A stretch of 64,000 nucleotides of DNA from Paracamarosporium sp. OC-R06-R3. Taxonomy: Eukaryota; Ascomycota; Dothideomycetes; Pleosporales; Didymosphaeriaceae. Both the position numbers and the translations under genes were made by a program. The DNA lies in NCBI GenBank assembly GCA_019828545.1, contig JACVRA010000061.1, forward strand, positions 198-64,197, written 5' to 3'. The notes beneath the pieces were generated by a model. That model saw only the letters and a program-made list of their open reading frames with translations, ran no database searches and was not told the DNA's origin. Below are positions 1 through 10,248 of this stretch, one piece after another (positions within the stretch are counted from its first letter, which is position 1; every line of letters begins with the position of its first letter).

Positions 1-702
1 AAGGATACTAGAGATCTATCTTAATTTAGTATAGCATCTGTATTCTATTATCTTATTGTGTTGTTGAGATAGATCGCTCCAGAGGTGCAAAAGTCTATAG
101 GGTGGCGCGCTCGCTTATCAAGTACGTTATTGGAAAAACATGTTTTTGAAACGATTTTTTGAAGGGAAAGGCTCAATAAAAATATTTCAACGAACATATA
201 ATACAAGTATTAAAGCAACTCATCTATATCCATGACCGGCTTTCCACGAGACGAAGGTCGTCATAGAACCCATAACGCGACCTCACATGTTACTCCTAAG
301 ACCTTTTGATGCTATGATTAATGGCTACCTTAGAAGGACCGCAAGCTCTCTTGATGCTCCGTGCCCGGATTTCGGGTCGACCAATAAATACGATGGTACA
401 GAGCTTCGATCTGTCTATGATGTACTCTAGGGCTGGGATCGTGCAAGATTTGTTTGACATACATTTGTGCACAAACCACGAATGTGACCTTCAAGCCTAT
501 GCTCAATCATGTAATACATTAAAAATGCATACGAATTCGCACTGTTGGATTCCTTGAAGAATCTCATGCGTACACCAGAGCATGAAGCGAGAGATGATTG
601 TTGTACAAAACATTGCCATCAAAAAGCCAGTGTGGTCCCGGATTACATAATAAAAGTCTACTGGAATTATCAGACTTAACCTGCAATAGTCTGAAAATAT
701 TT
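1..702. other. Intergenic, left edge
   Basis: I see no supportable gene here. The first 200 bases are AT-rich. Short reading frames lack recognisable domains and good start contexts. The stretch is downstream of the AflR-like gene, so part of it may be its 3' untranslated region. Confidence 0.6.
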
Positions 703-2136
703 TCAAGAGGCAGATTTCAAAGACCCCACAATATCTAATGACAAAGACCTTGCTCTGCTCTGCAGATCTAACTCCAACTGTTCAAATATGTGCTTTGAAA
801 ATGGCATTGTAAAATCTACGGAGGACGTAACAGTATGCGCGCTTGTCATATTGATAGGAGTGATTAAGTCTTCTGGTTCACTCTTGGCTTTCAGTTTCTC
901 ACCAAGCGACATTACTAGTCGCTGTACACGACGTAATTCGCTCGAGACTAATTGCGCCGCCATTCGATCCGAGTCTTGGCCGTTGGAATGATAATTTCGG
1001 ATCACCTCAGGACGTCGAAAAACTTGCTCACGGTGAACAGAAGAAGATTTCCTGTTGTGATCTGACGACGAATACCCATCTCCGTACGTCCGTGTTTTTC
1101 TAGCAGCGGCGGCGTACCGAGCTATAGTTTTGAAAAGCGTCAGGGCAACAATGACCAATACATATCCATCTTCTGAACAAGTGCAGTCCAAGATTTCTTG
1201 AATAGTTGAGAGGGCGGCTTCATTTTCGAGCATGACGGCTTGAGTGGTAGGATATTGCCGCGTACCACCAACAGTTCCATCATGTGCATGAAACAGGTGC
1301 CCAAGTAGATCAAGTGCACGCCTGAGGCACGAGTGTAACCGGGAATCAGATTCTTGCGAAGAAGGGCGTCGTTGCTTTTCGCCGTTGCCAATATTGCTTT
1401 CTGGCGAATTCTGGTTGAAGAACAGGGGTAGATCTGGGATCCCTGCTTGAACATGAAATGTCTCTTCAGTTGAATCAGTAGGGCTCTCATGACCTGGCAA
1501 TCTCGCTAAAAATTGGTGTGTATCACTTGAAAGTTGCTCCCCAAATTCTCCAGCCGTTTTTTCAATCTTCTGAGCGGGGAATGACGTGGGTGAGGCAAAA
1601 AAAGCGTGGAGCTCAGTATCTAGACCGGAGAAGGTAGATAGGAACATTGAGTTCTCCGAAGGGAAAAGGTTTGCATGGCCTTCTAAGTTGGTGCTTGATT
1701 CGAAAGCCTTTGATGGTACGTGCGTGCCCGTGGCAGTTCCAGGTGTATTACTTCCTGTCACGAAGCTGTGGTCCTCGGCCACTGTCGAAGTACTCACTGG
1801 CCACACATTTTCTTCCATCGTGCGACTGATCATGTCGAGGCCGGGCTTTCTTTGAGATGTAGGGCTCATAGGCGCATTGGTAGTTGGTGCACTCTTCCGT
1901 GGCTCATGCTTGCGACCAGCACGCTTCGTTGCAACATATCTGCATACCACATTCTTCTTGGCACACCGAGAGCATATTGGCTTTTCCTTGGGACATCTCA
2001 ATTTCGATGCCGCACACGCATCGCAACTGTCTCGTAGTTTGATTGGCGTGGGAGGAGTTCTTGAATGTGGCCGGAAAGTTCTCAGCATATGCGAAGCATG
2101 AGAAGAATGTTTTGACATGGCAACGCTCGGGTCCAT
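703..2136 (-). CDS. AflR-like Zn2Cys6 transcription factor
   Basis: This single-exon gene encodes 477 residues. A Zn2Cys6 binuclear cluster is visible at Cys38, 41, 48, 55, 58 and 65 (spacing 2-6-6-2-6), followed by a basic linker (residues about 66-82). The region at roughly residues 265-400 resembles the AflR C-terminal domain: it has clustered cysteines (DCTCSEDGYVLVIVALTLFK) and a helix ending in AAARKTRTYGDG. In this family such proteins are pathway-specific activators of secondary metabolite clusters, best known for aflatoxin and sterigmatocystin. Which genes it controls here is inference; the EthD, monooxygenase, dehydrogenase and acyltransferase genes to its right are the natural candidates. 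A second in-frame Met at residue 7 is an alternative start. No disabling mutation is seen. Confidence 0.85.
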   Translation of the reverse strand: MDPSVAMSKHSSHASHMLRTFRPHSRTPPTPIKLRDSCDACAASKLRCPKEKPICSRCAKKNVVCRYVATKRAGRKHEPRKSAPTTNAPMSPTSQRKPGLDMISRTMEENVWPVSTSTVAEDHSFVTGSNTPGTATGTHVPSKAFESSTNLEGHANLFPSENSMFLSTFSGLDTELHAFFASPTSFPAQKIEKTAGEFGEQLSSDTHQFLARLPGHESPTDSTEETFHVQAGIPDLPLFFNQNSPESNIGNGEKQRRPSSQESDSRLHSCLRRALDLLGHLFHAHDGTVGGTRQYPTTQAVMLENEAALSTIQEILDCTCSEDGYVLVIVALTLFKTIARYAAAARKTRTYGDGYSSSDHNRKSSSVHREQVFRRPEVIRNYHSNGQDSDRMAAQLVSSELRRVQRLVMSLGEKLKAKSEPEDLITPINMTSAHTVTSSVDFTMPFSKHIFEQLELDLQSRARSLSLDIVGSLKSAS

Positions 2137-3633
2137 AGTCCATCTGTATATGTGTGGGTTTCAAGTCAATTTAGGAATGAGATACTTTGTGGAATCAGCT
2201 GGAAAAAGTTGCTCTTTCCGCTTCTCGAATACACAGTGCTCAGACACTAGGAAAAAGGTTTTGCGGAGTTTGGATCGATAAACCATTTGACGCGGGAGAC
2301 CCTCAAGTCACGTATTATGTGGATCTGTAGGCGACCAACCATGTATTGTTGATGCTCTCAACGGAGGCTGACGAGCTGACAAACGTTATCTTCTGCATGG
2401 ACCAATCTCACACCGCTGCATGCATGCAGACGTCATCTAGAGAACCATTCCATCTTAGCTCACAGGTAAGCGTGAGATCAGCGACGCACCCACTAATCGT
2501 ACACATCTCTACGGAGAAGATCATGGCTATATGCAGAGAAGAGCAGCAGGTGTGTCGTATGGGGAAGATCGAAACCCTGCGGCTGATGAAAGCATATGGC
2601 CCTATATTGGGGTTCAAATGTTTGGAATGATTTTAAAAATATTAGATTATGAACAGAATGCATTCATGTTGTGCAGAGCGCCCACATGAGCCCGAAGCTC
2701 GGGCTTCATCATTATGGACACAGAGCCTAATCTATCAAATGTTGGAAGTGGGAACAATATGTTTCTCATCCAAGTTGTGTTTCTTTATCTGCACGCTAAA
2801 GCGGAGCGCTGGATATAGATATGCAGTACAGGAGCGGACTCGATCGAACCTGCATTAACCTACTTGGGAAGTCTAATCAACTTATATTTGCTATTAATTC
2901 TACCTTAAGTTCTGGGTTAACGAACACAGCTTACAGCAATGATTCGGGCCGTTCCGAGGCTAAGCCAATCGAGCCTCGATACCCGTTCGACAACGTCTCG
3001 GCTGGCTCTTACAATATGCTTTGGACATGCTAACCATTGCCTTTGTAACTTTGGGCGCTGTTCGTAAAGGTTCTTTCATGAAAGCTCTGGTCTGTTCTAA
3101 ATGCAAGGGCGTAGGCAATATGATGCGGAAGTTTCGTGAAACCGAGGTGCGGCAGTCTTTTGAATGCTGTGCGAGTAGCAGTTTGCGCTGAGGACACAGC
3201 TGCGTCAAAGCATGAAAGACCCTTCACGAATTCGGCAAAAGAGCTGTCTGAGCAACGTGACCCAGTGTAGGCTCAAAGAGAAACCCAGTGGTAGATATCA
3301 GTCATACAGTTTAAGTCAATTGCCTCACTAGAATTCCAGCCAAGTCAGCGACTTCGTGTATGGGAGCACTCCCGGAAAGAGGAATACATATGGGGATTTG
3401 GAAGTCTTCAAACTATTGCAGACATACGAGCATCCGACTCCGTCGGGAGTTAGTATGTAGAAACGACCAAGAATCTGTGGTACTGACACAATGGATAAGG
3501 TAATTAAGAAAATCTAACTGTTCAGAGAGCAGCCTTTGTATTCTTCCATCACATTGAAACAATGCGATGTCCACCGCGGATACTGGGGGTGAACTTTCAA
3601 CGGGTTGCAGTGAAAGCGTTCTGACTCGAGTAA

Positions 3634-3690
3634 CGCAGCTCTGCTGTGGTACCGACTCACTAGGGTCCCACGCTGGGCCAACACCAACTC
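3634..3690 (-). repeat. Dispersed 57-bp repeat, copy 1
   Basis: This segment matches the reverse complement of 12412-12468 at 54 of 57 positions with no gaps; the mismatches are at the sixth, eleventh and thirtieth bases. Similarity stops abruptly on both sides. It is best read as a remnant of a dispersed element in opposite orientation to copy 2. No transposase is nearby. Confidence 0.85.
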
Positions 3691-3898
3691 GATCGACTCA
3701 AGTAACCATTTCACTCACTAGCGGCTCCACACATACTGACCGATCCATGGTTTGAAAGAACCCTACACTCGTATACTTAGAGTCACTCGCTTACGTACGG
3801 CTCTAAATGTCGTCGAAGTGAGCCACTCATCTGGTTTGCGTATTATTGCGCCTACCCTACAGCTGATATTCAAATCTAGGCCTTAGCTATAGCTTTGA

Positions 3899-3900
<2 letters not shown>

Positions 3901-3929
<29 letters not shown>
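3901..3929 (+). repeat. CTT trinucleotide microsatellite
   Basis: Nine tandem CTT units followed by CT, with no interruption, in non-coding sequence. It is likely length-polymorphic between isolates. Confidence 0.95.
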
Positions 3930-4041
3930 AGATAAGTGAACTACTCACACAGTAGGTTCTGGCGAATGGCACCCGTTAAAATCGAAACAGGGCACTTGTG
4001 GTCCCACACATACTGCAGAAGGGGAACGTTTCTATGGAACG

Positions 4042-4059
4042 CATGGTAAGCTTACCATG
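4042..4059. repeat. 18-bp perfect palindrome
   Basis: CATGGTAAGCTTACCATG reads the same on both strands and has no spacer. It is followed at about 10 bases by a run of eight T. No gene starts or ends within 400 bp, so a role as operator or terminator is not supported. Confidence 0.9.
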
Positions 4060-4516
4060 TGCAGATTTTTTTTAATGGCTTAGAGTGAGTATATCTGCTC
4101 TCCTACTTTCTTACAGCATAAGTGGGACAATCTCACGCTGTTGTGTCATAGACCGATATATCTCCCATCCATCCTTGGTATCTCGGTATAGAATCGCGTC
4201 GTGCATAGTGCCACCTCATTACCACCATGACTCGATTATCATTCACCTACTTGCACTAAATTACAATTTGACGCGTGATTCAACTGCTAAAGCATACGAA
4301 TTTCACCCTATCCTTAGCCTTATTTGGCTTTGAGATTGACAAATAACATACACAGTAGGAGTGTTAAAACCTCGATATCGATGGTTGGTGCGTATCTCCG
4401 CATGTTTGTCTCTGTGGTTACACAGCTGGTTAGATTATTCAAGGGAATAAACAAGGAATAAGGCTAAGGGGTGAAACGTGTGAATTCTTTTGCAAGCGCT
4501 AGTTCATTCTATTTGA

Positions 4517-4939
4517 TCACTCTCGATTTAGATTATCCTCGGTCTGATGGATCTCAAATTGATAAGCAATTGTCTTCTCCCGGTCTATAAACTTTGCCTC
4601 ATCCTCTCCCATCACTTTACCACCTTCTCCTTGCATTAACGGCGTCACCCAATACTTCTCAAAATCTTCTTTACTAGCAAACTGCAGCTCGGTCATGCAG
4701 TCAAATCCAACGACTTGGCCGCTGGCGGTGACGACTGGGTTTTTCGAATCAAGGTAGCGGCGCGCGTACACGAGAGGTAAAGGTGCACCTGCAGCGCTGA
4801 GGTTACGGAGCGCGAGTGGAAGATGTTTGTTCTCATAATAGTCGCGAAATTCATTGAGAGTGATAGAGGGTGCCTTGCTGAGAAAGGCTACGATGCAGTA
4901 TCGGGAGCCCGATGTCTGAGTGGGGGCTGATTGTGCCAT
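4517..4939 (-). CDS. EthD-domain protein
   Basis: The protein has 140 residues from the Met in MAQSAPTQ; an upstream in-frame Met at 5017 would add 26 residues unlike the family, so I prefer 4939. It fits the EthD fold, a dimeric alpha-beta ferredoxin-like domain, with the typical start (YCIVAFLSKAP), the conserved segment FRDYYENKHLPLA with its His, and the end IDREKTIAYQ. EthD proteins sit in fungal aromatic polyketide clusters as decarboxylase, dehydratase or cyclase-like enzymes, and in bacteria accompany ether-degrading P450s. The exact reaction here is unknown. It lies about 0.5 kb from the Baeyer-Villiger monooxygenase, on the same strand, which suggests a shared pathway. Confidence 0.85.
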   Translation of the reverse strand: MAQSAPTQTSGSRYCIVAFLSKAPSITLNEFRDYYENKHLPLALRNLSAAGAPLPLVYARRYLDSKNPVVTASGQVVGFDCMTELQFASKEDFEKYWVTPLMQGEGGKVMGEDEAKFIDREKTIAYQFEIHQTEDNLNRE

Positions 4940-5441
4940 TGATAATAAATTGAACCGGTAGAAAATGTTGAGTTTTATTTTCGTGTGAAGCTCGAGGTTT
5001 AACCGAGGAAGGAGCATCTAATTATACTGCATGCATCTGGTTCCGCTCTCGCTAACCTAACGTTACCTGGCTATTGGAGAACCCAACTTCGACTGATTCA
5101 TAATGACTTCCATGCATTATTAATAACCTGTTTAGGCAGAAACTCATGTCCGCTAACTAGATCCGGGACGGTGTGCGTTTAGCGAAACTTCCCTACGTGT
5201 CAATCTTCTAATACAGTCTGCCCCATTCCAAGACCATGACCTAATGTGAGTACCTGTACTTTACCGGTCACCAAAACGAAAACACCTCGTCATGTGGATT
5301 AACCTCCAAATGCACATGTTGTGGTTTGAGAACACATCGATCGCACTTCCAATCTGCTCAAGAATATTTGGAAGGAAAGACTTAGACTGTGGACGTAATG
5401 TGATACCATATCATTTTCAGGACTTGTATAAGACCTCGATT
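4940..5441. other. Intergenic; EthD gene promoter
   Basis: This 0.5-kb gap lies between the end of the monooxygenase and the start of the EthD gene, both minus strand. On the minus strand a TATAAT-like box occurs near 5021-5027, about 85 bases upstream of the chosen EthD start. No other feature is seen. Confidence 0.45.
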
Positions 5442-7163
5442 TCACAGCGAAGCTCTAAGCATAGTATCAGAAGAATTGTTCCTCCTCAGATTAGAAACGA
5501 GCAACAACCCTTGATATCCTGATTCCCTGCATTCTCGACACCATTTCTTGTATTCTTGGACACTCCCCGTATATCTAGCCACGCTCCTCACGGTCTTTCC
5601 TTTCACGTTTTTGTTAACACCGGTCATCCAGCTATCAACTTCGTTTATCATTGACCCTTGGCTGCAGGCGATAACGTGCTCCGTCCATCTTTCTACGGCC
5701 TCAGCTGTTGGCTCCACATACGTAATCCCTCTCTCCTGGCAATACTGTAGCAAGTCTGATACAACACCAACAGTATGCTCGATGCTACGGGTTGCATTGC
5801 CGAAGGGTTGATGTGGTCCGAGTACCATGAACGTGTTCGGCAGTGCAGGGATATGGATGCCCAGGAATGTGCTAGGCCGGTGGTCTGGCCATATAGGCTG
5901 TCGACCACTTTCAGTGCTACTCGAGATTAGAGGACGGTCGTCTTTAGCATGCCACTCAATGGCGTTAAAGGCACCGGTGATGGCATCGAATCCAGTGGCG
6001 TAGATCAGAATATCAAGAACGTGATGCTTGCCATCAGCTGTTTCGACACCGTCCTCTGTGACTCGTTTGATTGGAGTCTTCTGCAGGTCGACAAGCTTTA
6101 TGTGATTCTTGTTGAAAGCCTCATAGTATCCGCTCTCAAGCGGCACTCTTCGTGTCCCATAGCCGTGCTTGGGGATCAAGCTGTTAGCGGTCTCTGCGTC
6201 GTGTACTCGCTCACGAATCTTCGAAGCCATGAATTCGGAGTAAAGCTCGTTCGCTTGCCGGTCCGTATACGTATCCTTGAAGACACCCAGCCATTTACTG
6301 AAGCCTGGCTCAGCGTACAGCCTCTCCCACAATGCATTTCGCTCTTCATCTGTTACTTCAGCAGACCTACGCGGATCTGCTTGATGCATAAAACCTGTAG
6401 GCGTGTCTGCACACTGGCGAAAAAGCTCAGCGTACGCCCCTTTATGAGCATCCATCTGCTCGGGGGTGATCTTCGTGTTACGAAGTGGAGCAGACCAGTT
6501 TGCTGTACGCTGGAAAACACTCAACGACCCGATGTTGTCTATTTTTGAAAGTGCAGTAATAGTCTGGATGCCTGTAGCTCCTGTACCAATAACACCAATG
6601 CGTTTGCCTGAGAAATCCTGGTGGATATCTATGTTCTTCGGCCATCTCGATGTATGGAAAGCTTGACCTCGGAAGTTCTCGATACCCGATATGGCAGGTA
6701 AAGTCGGGTTAGAAAGAAAGCCAAGGCAGCTTACGAGGAACCTAGTTGTGTAGGGCCTGCCTTTCTCATCCACAAATGTCCAGGTGTGGTTTTCGTCATC
6801 CCAGTATGCAGACTTTATTCGTGTATTGAACTGGATGTCTTTGTATAGGTCGTGTTTTTCAGCGACGCGCTGAATGTACTTGTGTGTATCTGGCTGAAAC
6901 GCGAAGGTGTCTTTCCAATTCCACTCTTTCAGCAGCTCTTTATCGAAAGAGTAGCAGTAAGAAAGGGACTCGGTATCAATTTGGCAACCCGGATAGCTGT
7001 TCCAGTACCAAACGCCGCCAACATCATCCCCCGCTTCAATAACTGTAACGCGCCATGACGGGAAACGCTTTCGAATCTCGTAAAGGCTGTAGATTCCAGA
7101 AAGGCCAGCACCGATTATTAAGACATCGTAAGTCGGGTTCGGTTCACGAGTGAATGATGCCAT
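5442..7163 (-). CDS. Baeyer-Villiger flavin monooxygenase
   Basis: The 573-residue protein is a type I Baeyer-Villiger monooxygenase of the cyclohexanone/phenylacetone monooxygenase type. Visible are an N-terminal FAD Rossmann motif (GAGLSGIY, residues about 18-25), the family fingerprint FRGQAFHTSRWP (FxGxxxHxxxWP), and a second nucleotide-binding motif (GVIGTGATGIQ) for NADPH. A YATGFDAITGAF segment marks the end of the FAD-binding region. These enzymes insert oxygen next to a carbonyl, making esters or lactones. The last twenty or so residues (after ESGYQG) extend past the usual family end. The substrate is unknown; the adjacent EthD gene and AflR-like regulator suggest a polyketide or other secondary metabolite, while a catabolic ketone pathway is the alternative. 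Confidence 0.92.
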   Translation of the reverse strand: MASFTREPNPTYDVLIIGAGLSGIYSLYEIRKRFPSWRVTVIEAGDDVGGVWYWNSYPGCQIDTESLSYCYSFDKELLKEWNWKDTFAFQPDTHKYIQRVAEKHDLYKDIQFNTRIKSAYWDDENHTWTFVDEKGRPYTTRFLVSCLGFLSNPTLPAISGIENFRGQAFHTSRWPKNIDIHQDFSGKRIGVIGTGATGIQTITALSKIDNIGSLSVFQRTANWSAPLRNTKITPEQMDAHKGAYAELFRQCADTPTGFMHQADPRRSAEVTDEERNALWERLYAEPGFSKWLGVFKDTYTDRQANELYSEFMASKIRERVHDAETANSLIPKHGYGTRRVPLESGYYEAFNKNHIKLVDLQKTPIKRVTEDGVETADGKHHVLDILIYATGFDAITGAFNAIEWHAKDDRPLISSSTESGRQPIWPDHRPSTFLGIHIPALPNTFMVLGPHQPFGNATRSIEHTVGVVSDLLQYCQERGITYVEPTAEAVERWTEHVIACSQGSMINEVDSWMTGVNKNVKGKTVRSVARYTGSVQEYKKWCRECRESGYQGLLLVSNLRRNNSSDTMLRASL

Positions 7164-7911
7164 ATTTCGTTTGAAGTATTGTGTGATGAGAAGAAAGTGC
7201 GAGAGTTTTGCAATGAAATTTGTACTGCATATTGAACGAAGCTAAATAGTATCTACTGGAAGTCCCAATTCTTCGTGAGTTTCTAAAAGCTTTTCGGGGA
7301 CTGGAAGAAGGTGTCTGCGTGACTTTCCTGCATGCATTTTTCCACTATCGCAACCGCCACCAGCGTCTAGATCTACTAGCAGACGATATGATAGTTAGAT
7401 GCGGGGTCAAAGCGGGGCATCCAATGTCCAGATACTGAAGATGACGTCTATAATCGAGTGGCGGTTGTTATCGGCTTGGCGCTGCAGACTTCGGGGTCAC
7501 TTTCCGTTTTGACCAACGTTAAGTCTAATCCTGAAAACAGCCTTGTATACGGCAAAATTTCACTGAACATCAACCATAGTTAATGTGATGCTCGAGGATA
7601 CAGTAAAAGAAAGGAGTTAAAAGGGTCCCGCGCTCATCGCGCCTTATAAACAGGAGATGACTAGGCTCTTTCAGTCAGGATTTGGTGTTCTATTGCATTG
7701 ACCATGAGATATTACTTAAGACCATCCTGATACGTGCAGTTGGACTTTTTAGGGATTCGGTCGAAGTCATATTGATGCAGATGTGAAGAGGAATATATAC
7801 GCAAGCAATCTAGTGCAATTACTTTTCAAATTGAAACTTCAACATTCGACGTCTGAGGTAACAACCCAATTCAGCCAAAAGGGGTAGTAATTTAAGGCTT
7901 TCCCCTGATAT
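7164..7911. other. Intergenic; monooxygenase promoter region
   Basis: This 0.75-kb stretch lies upstream of the monooxygenase and downstream of the permease, both minus strand. I find no gene. It should contain the monooxygenase promoter, but no box stands out as decisive. Confidence 0.5.
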
Positions 7912-9708
7912 CTATCCCCAAATCACAGCCAGTTTCTTCAACCACCTGTTCCTTCCAGCACTTCCTTGTTTTATCTCATCTAGTCTTATCCACATGGCGG
8001 CATCATTCTCGACCTCTCTCAAACCCGTAGTTAGATCAGTTTCCAATGGATGCCATAGCCACGCGTCCTTCCTACCAATGAATACCTTGTGCCCTAGCCA
8101 TAGGAATAGGAAGATAGGAATTCCCAGATAGGTGGTCAGAAATCCTGATACGGTGAAACGACCGGGAAAGAATTGCGTGAAACCATTCATGAGGAGCAGA
8201 AACGCGAAAGTTATCAGACCAATGTATGCTCCATAGGGCTGTATCTTTGACTGATAGGGCACAGTAATGCCCTGCGCACCACACGCTTTCCGGAACCGTA
8301 GGAATATGATAGAGCAAACGATCCAGCTGGTATAACCTGCAGTGTTCGTAAGACTAATAAACCAATTGAAGACTTCGCCGGCAGCGGAGGCCACGTTGAG
8401 GTATGCTAGTGGTGCAAAACATGATGCTGCTATCACCGCATATATGGGCAAGCCATATCCGTTGCACTTGGCGAAGATGCTTGGTGCGTTGCCAGAGATG
8501 GCCAACGAATACAATGCCCGGCTGGACATGTACAAATAGGCGTTACCTGCCGACCAAGCGCTGGTCAAAACACCTATATTGATAATAGAGGGTAAGACCT
8601 CAATTTGGGCGTTTCGGATGGCAATGACCCATGGCGATGCATTCGCATTTCCTGATGATGAGGCAAGACCCTTTGCATTCGAACTGCAAATAACACCTAT
8701 TGCTAGTGATCCCAGTACGTAAAAGAACATCAAGCGGCCGAAGAACCGACGACCTGCCTTAGGGAGGTTTTTGCGTGGATTGCGCATTTCGCCGGCTGTA
8801 AAGACTATGAGCTCGGGGCCAAAGTAGAAGGAGAATCCAGAGAAAACCCAGACATAGAGAAATGCTGTGAATCGTCCACCGGGACCGTCGATTATATATT
8901 CTTTCGTCGAACCGGGGTTTTTCCAGTATCTAAAGCCTGGCATAACAATCAGTACTGGCCAAACCTAGCACTATCAAGAGCACATACCCAAGCGATCGTG
9001 TGTCGGACCGCCGCCCAGTGCAAGTATGACGGCTAAAATTAGCAGTCCAGTGATCATGATCACCTTTATCCCAGCAAACCAGAACTCTATTTCAGCGTAC
9101 ATCCCAACAGGTGATAGATTCAGTGCGATGATAAGCACCATCATGATCGTAATCCAAACGGCAACGTTTACATTGTTTGGCCAGAAGCTAATCACAATAC
9201 CGGCAGCTGTGATTTCGTAGGCAACAAGAATCCCGAAAGAGTAGAAGTATAGCCAGCCCAAAGCAAACCCTACTGATGGCGAGATGAAGCGGCCGGCATA
9301 ATATGCCATGGAGCATCCAGAAAGTGGTAGGAACGTTGCGACTTCCATGATTGCGGAGACGACGCAGTAGACGAGGAGCGAGGTCAAGCAATACGCGAGG
9401 AAGGTAAAGGCTGGACCGCCGATGACGAGTGCTTGACCAGCTCCGACGAATAGACCTGTTCCAATAGTTCCACCGATTGCTATCATCTGAGCATGTCGAG
9501 ATTTGATGTTGCGCTTGGTGCCAGCTGCTTCAACAAAGTGAATTTCACCCACAGCATGACTTTCAACTTTGGAAAACTCTGGAGCAGCTGAGGGTGATTT
9601 GCTTTTGTAATCCGTCGCTTCAGAAGAGCTGTGGATTTCGGGATGTTTGACTGACATTTCTCGCTCTGAGTGGTTAAGAATAAAATGTGTATTACAGTGC
9701 AACAGCAT
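7912..9708 (-). CDS. Amino-acid permease (YAT/APC family)
   Basis: Two exons, 9708-8988 and 8936-7912, flank a 51-bp intron (GTATGT donor, CAG acceptor). The join restores the family segment DRLGFRYWKNPG. The product has 581 residues, or 564 if the Met at 9657 (MSVKHPEIHSS) is used, which better resembles family N-termini. Features are a soluble N-tail, the first membrane helix with IAIGGTIGTGLFVGAG (the APC signature), PLSGCSMAYYAGRF, FYFGPELIVFTAGEMRNPRKNLPKA in the middle, and about 12 hydrophobic segments. It imports amino acids across the plasma membrane. It is divergent from the ARCA-like regulator, with 540 bp between them, so that regulator may control it. Confidence 0.92.
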
Positions 9709-10248
9709 GAGAAGGAGACAGTGTCAGCGAGTGAAATCGAAGGATGGAAGGGTCATATAAGTGACCCGAAATAAGCATGCTTTTTGTATTGAATTGTTTT
9801 CGTCTTTAGCTTCGTTGGCCTGTCATCTGTGCGATATCAAGCTAAGACATTTTCGGGCCTGAGTTTGTGCCTCAGCGTATCGTTATCGCAAGCCACTCCG
9901 CGATATACTAGGTCTGGGGGAACGGGGTAACGTCAAGGATGAAAACACCCGGCTGCGTCGTTTGCCTGGGGTCAAGATAGGCGAGGGATCCCATCTACTG
10001 ATGGCTAGGCTGCGATACTACAGAGCGTGCTTGGTTTGTTTGAGGCAAGTTTCGTCGAGGCTAATTACAATAGGGTTAGCGTTCGATATCGCATAACACA
10101 TCGGCCCGATGCATAGTAAAAGCCATCCTCGATAGCTTTCCTCTTTCGACAAAACCCATCCATATTCATCAAATCGTACCTCCACTATGGCTTACACCTC
10201 TATTACCTTCTTGAACAACTGGTTGGGAAGGTTAATTCGACCACTTTC
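9709..10248. promoter_or_regulatory. Divergent permease/regulator promoter region
   Basis: This 540-bp region lies between the starts of the permease (minus) and the ARCA-like Zn2Cys6 gene (plus). It contains the inverted repeat at 9750-9767. I see no gene in it. Confidence 0.6.
9750..9767. promoter_or_regulatory. Inverted repeat around a TATA-like core
   Basis: GGGTCA and TGACCC are perfect inverted 6-bp arms around the spacer TATAAG. The site lies 42-59 bases upstream of the longer permease start and 93-110 bases upstream of the shorter one. The AT core may serve as the TATA box of the permease and the arms as a binding site for a dimeric regulator. This is inference from position and symmetry. 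Confidence 0.4.

Larger units (their letters stand above)
2137..4516. other. 2.4-kb gene-poor intergenic region
   Basis: No gene can be supported. The stretch contains a copy of the 57-bp dispersed repeat (3634-3690), a CTT microsatellite (3901-3929) and an 18-bp perfect palindrome (4042-4059). Short frames lack family features. The right side of the AflR-like start (above 2136) should hold that gene's promoter. Confidence 0.6.
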
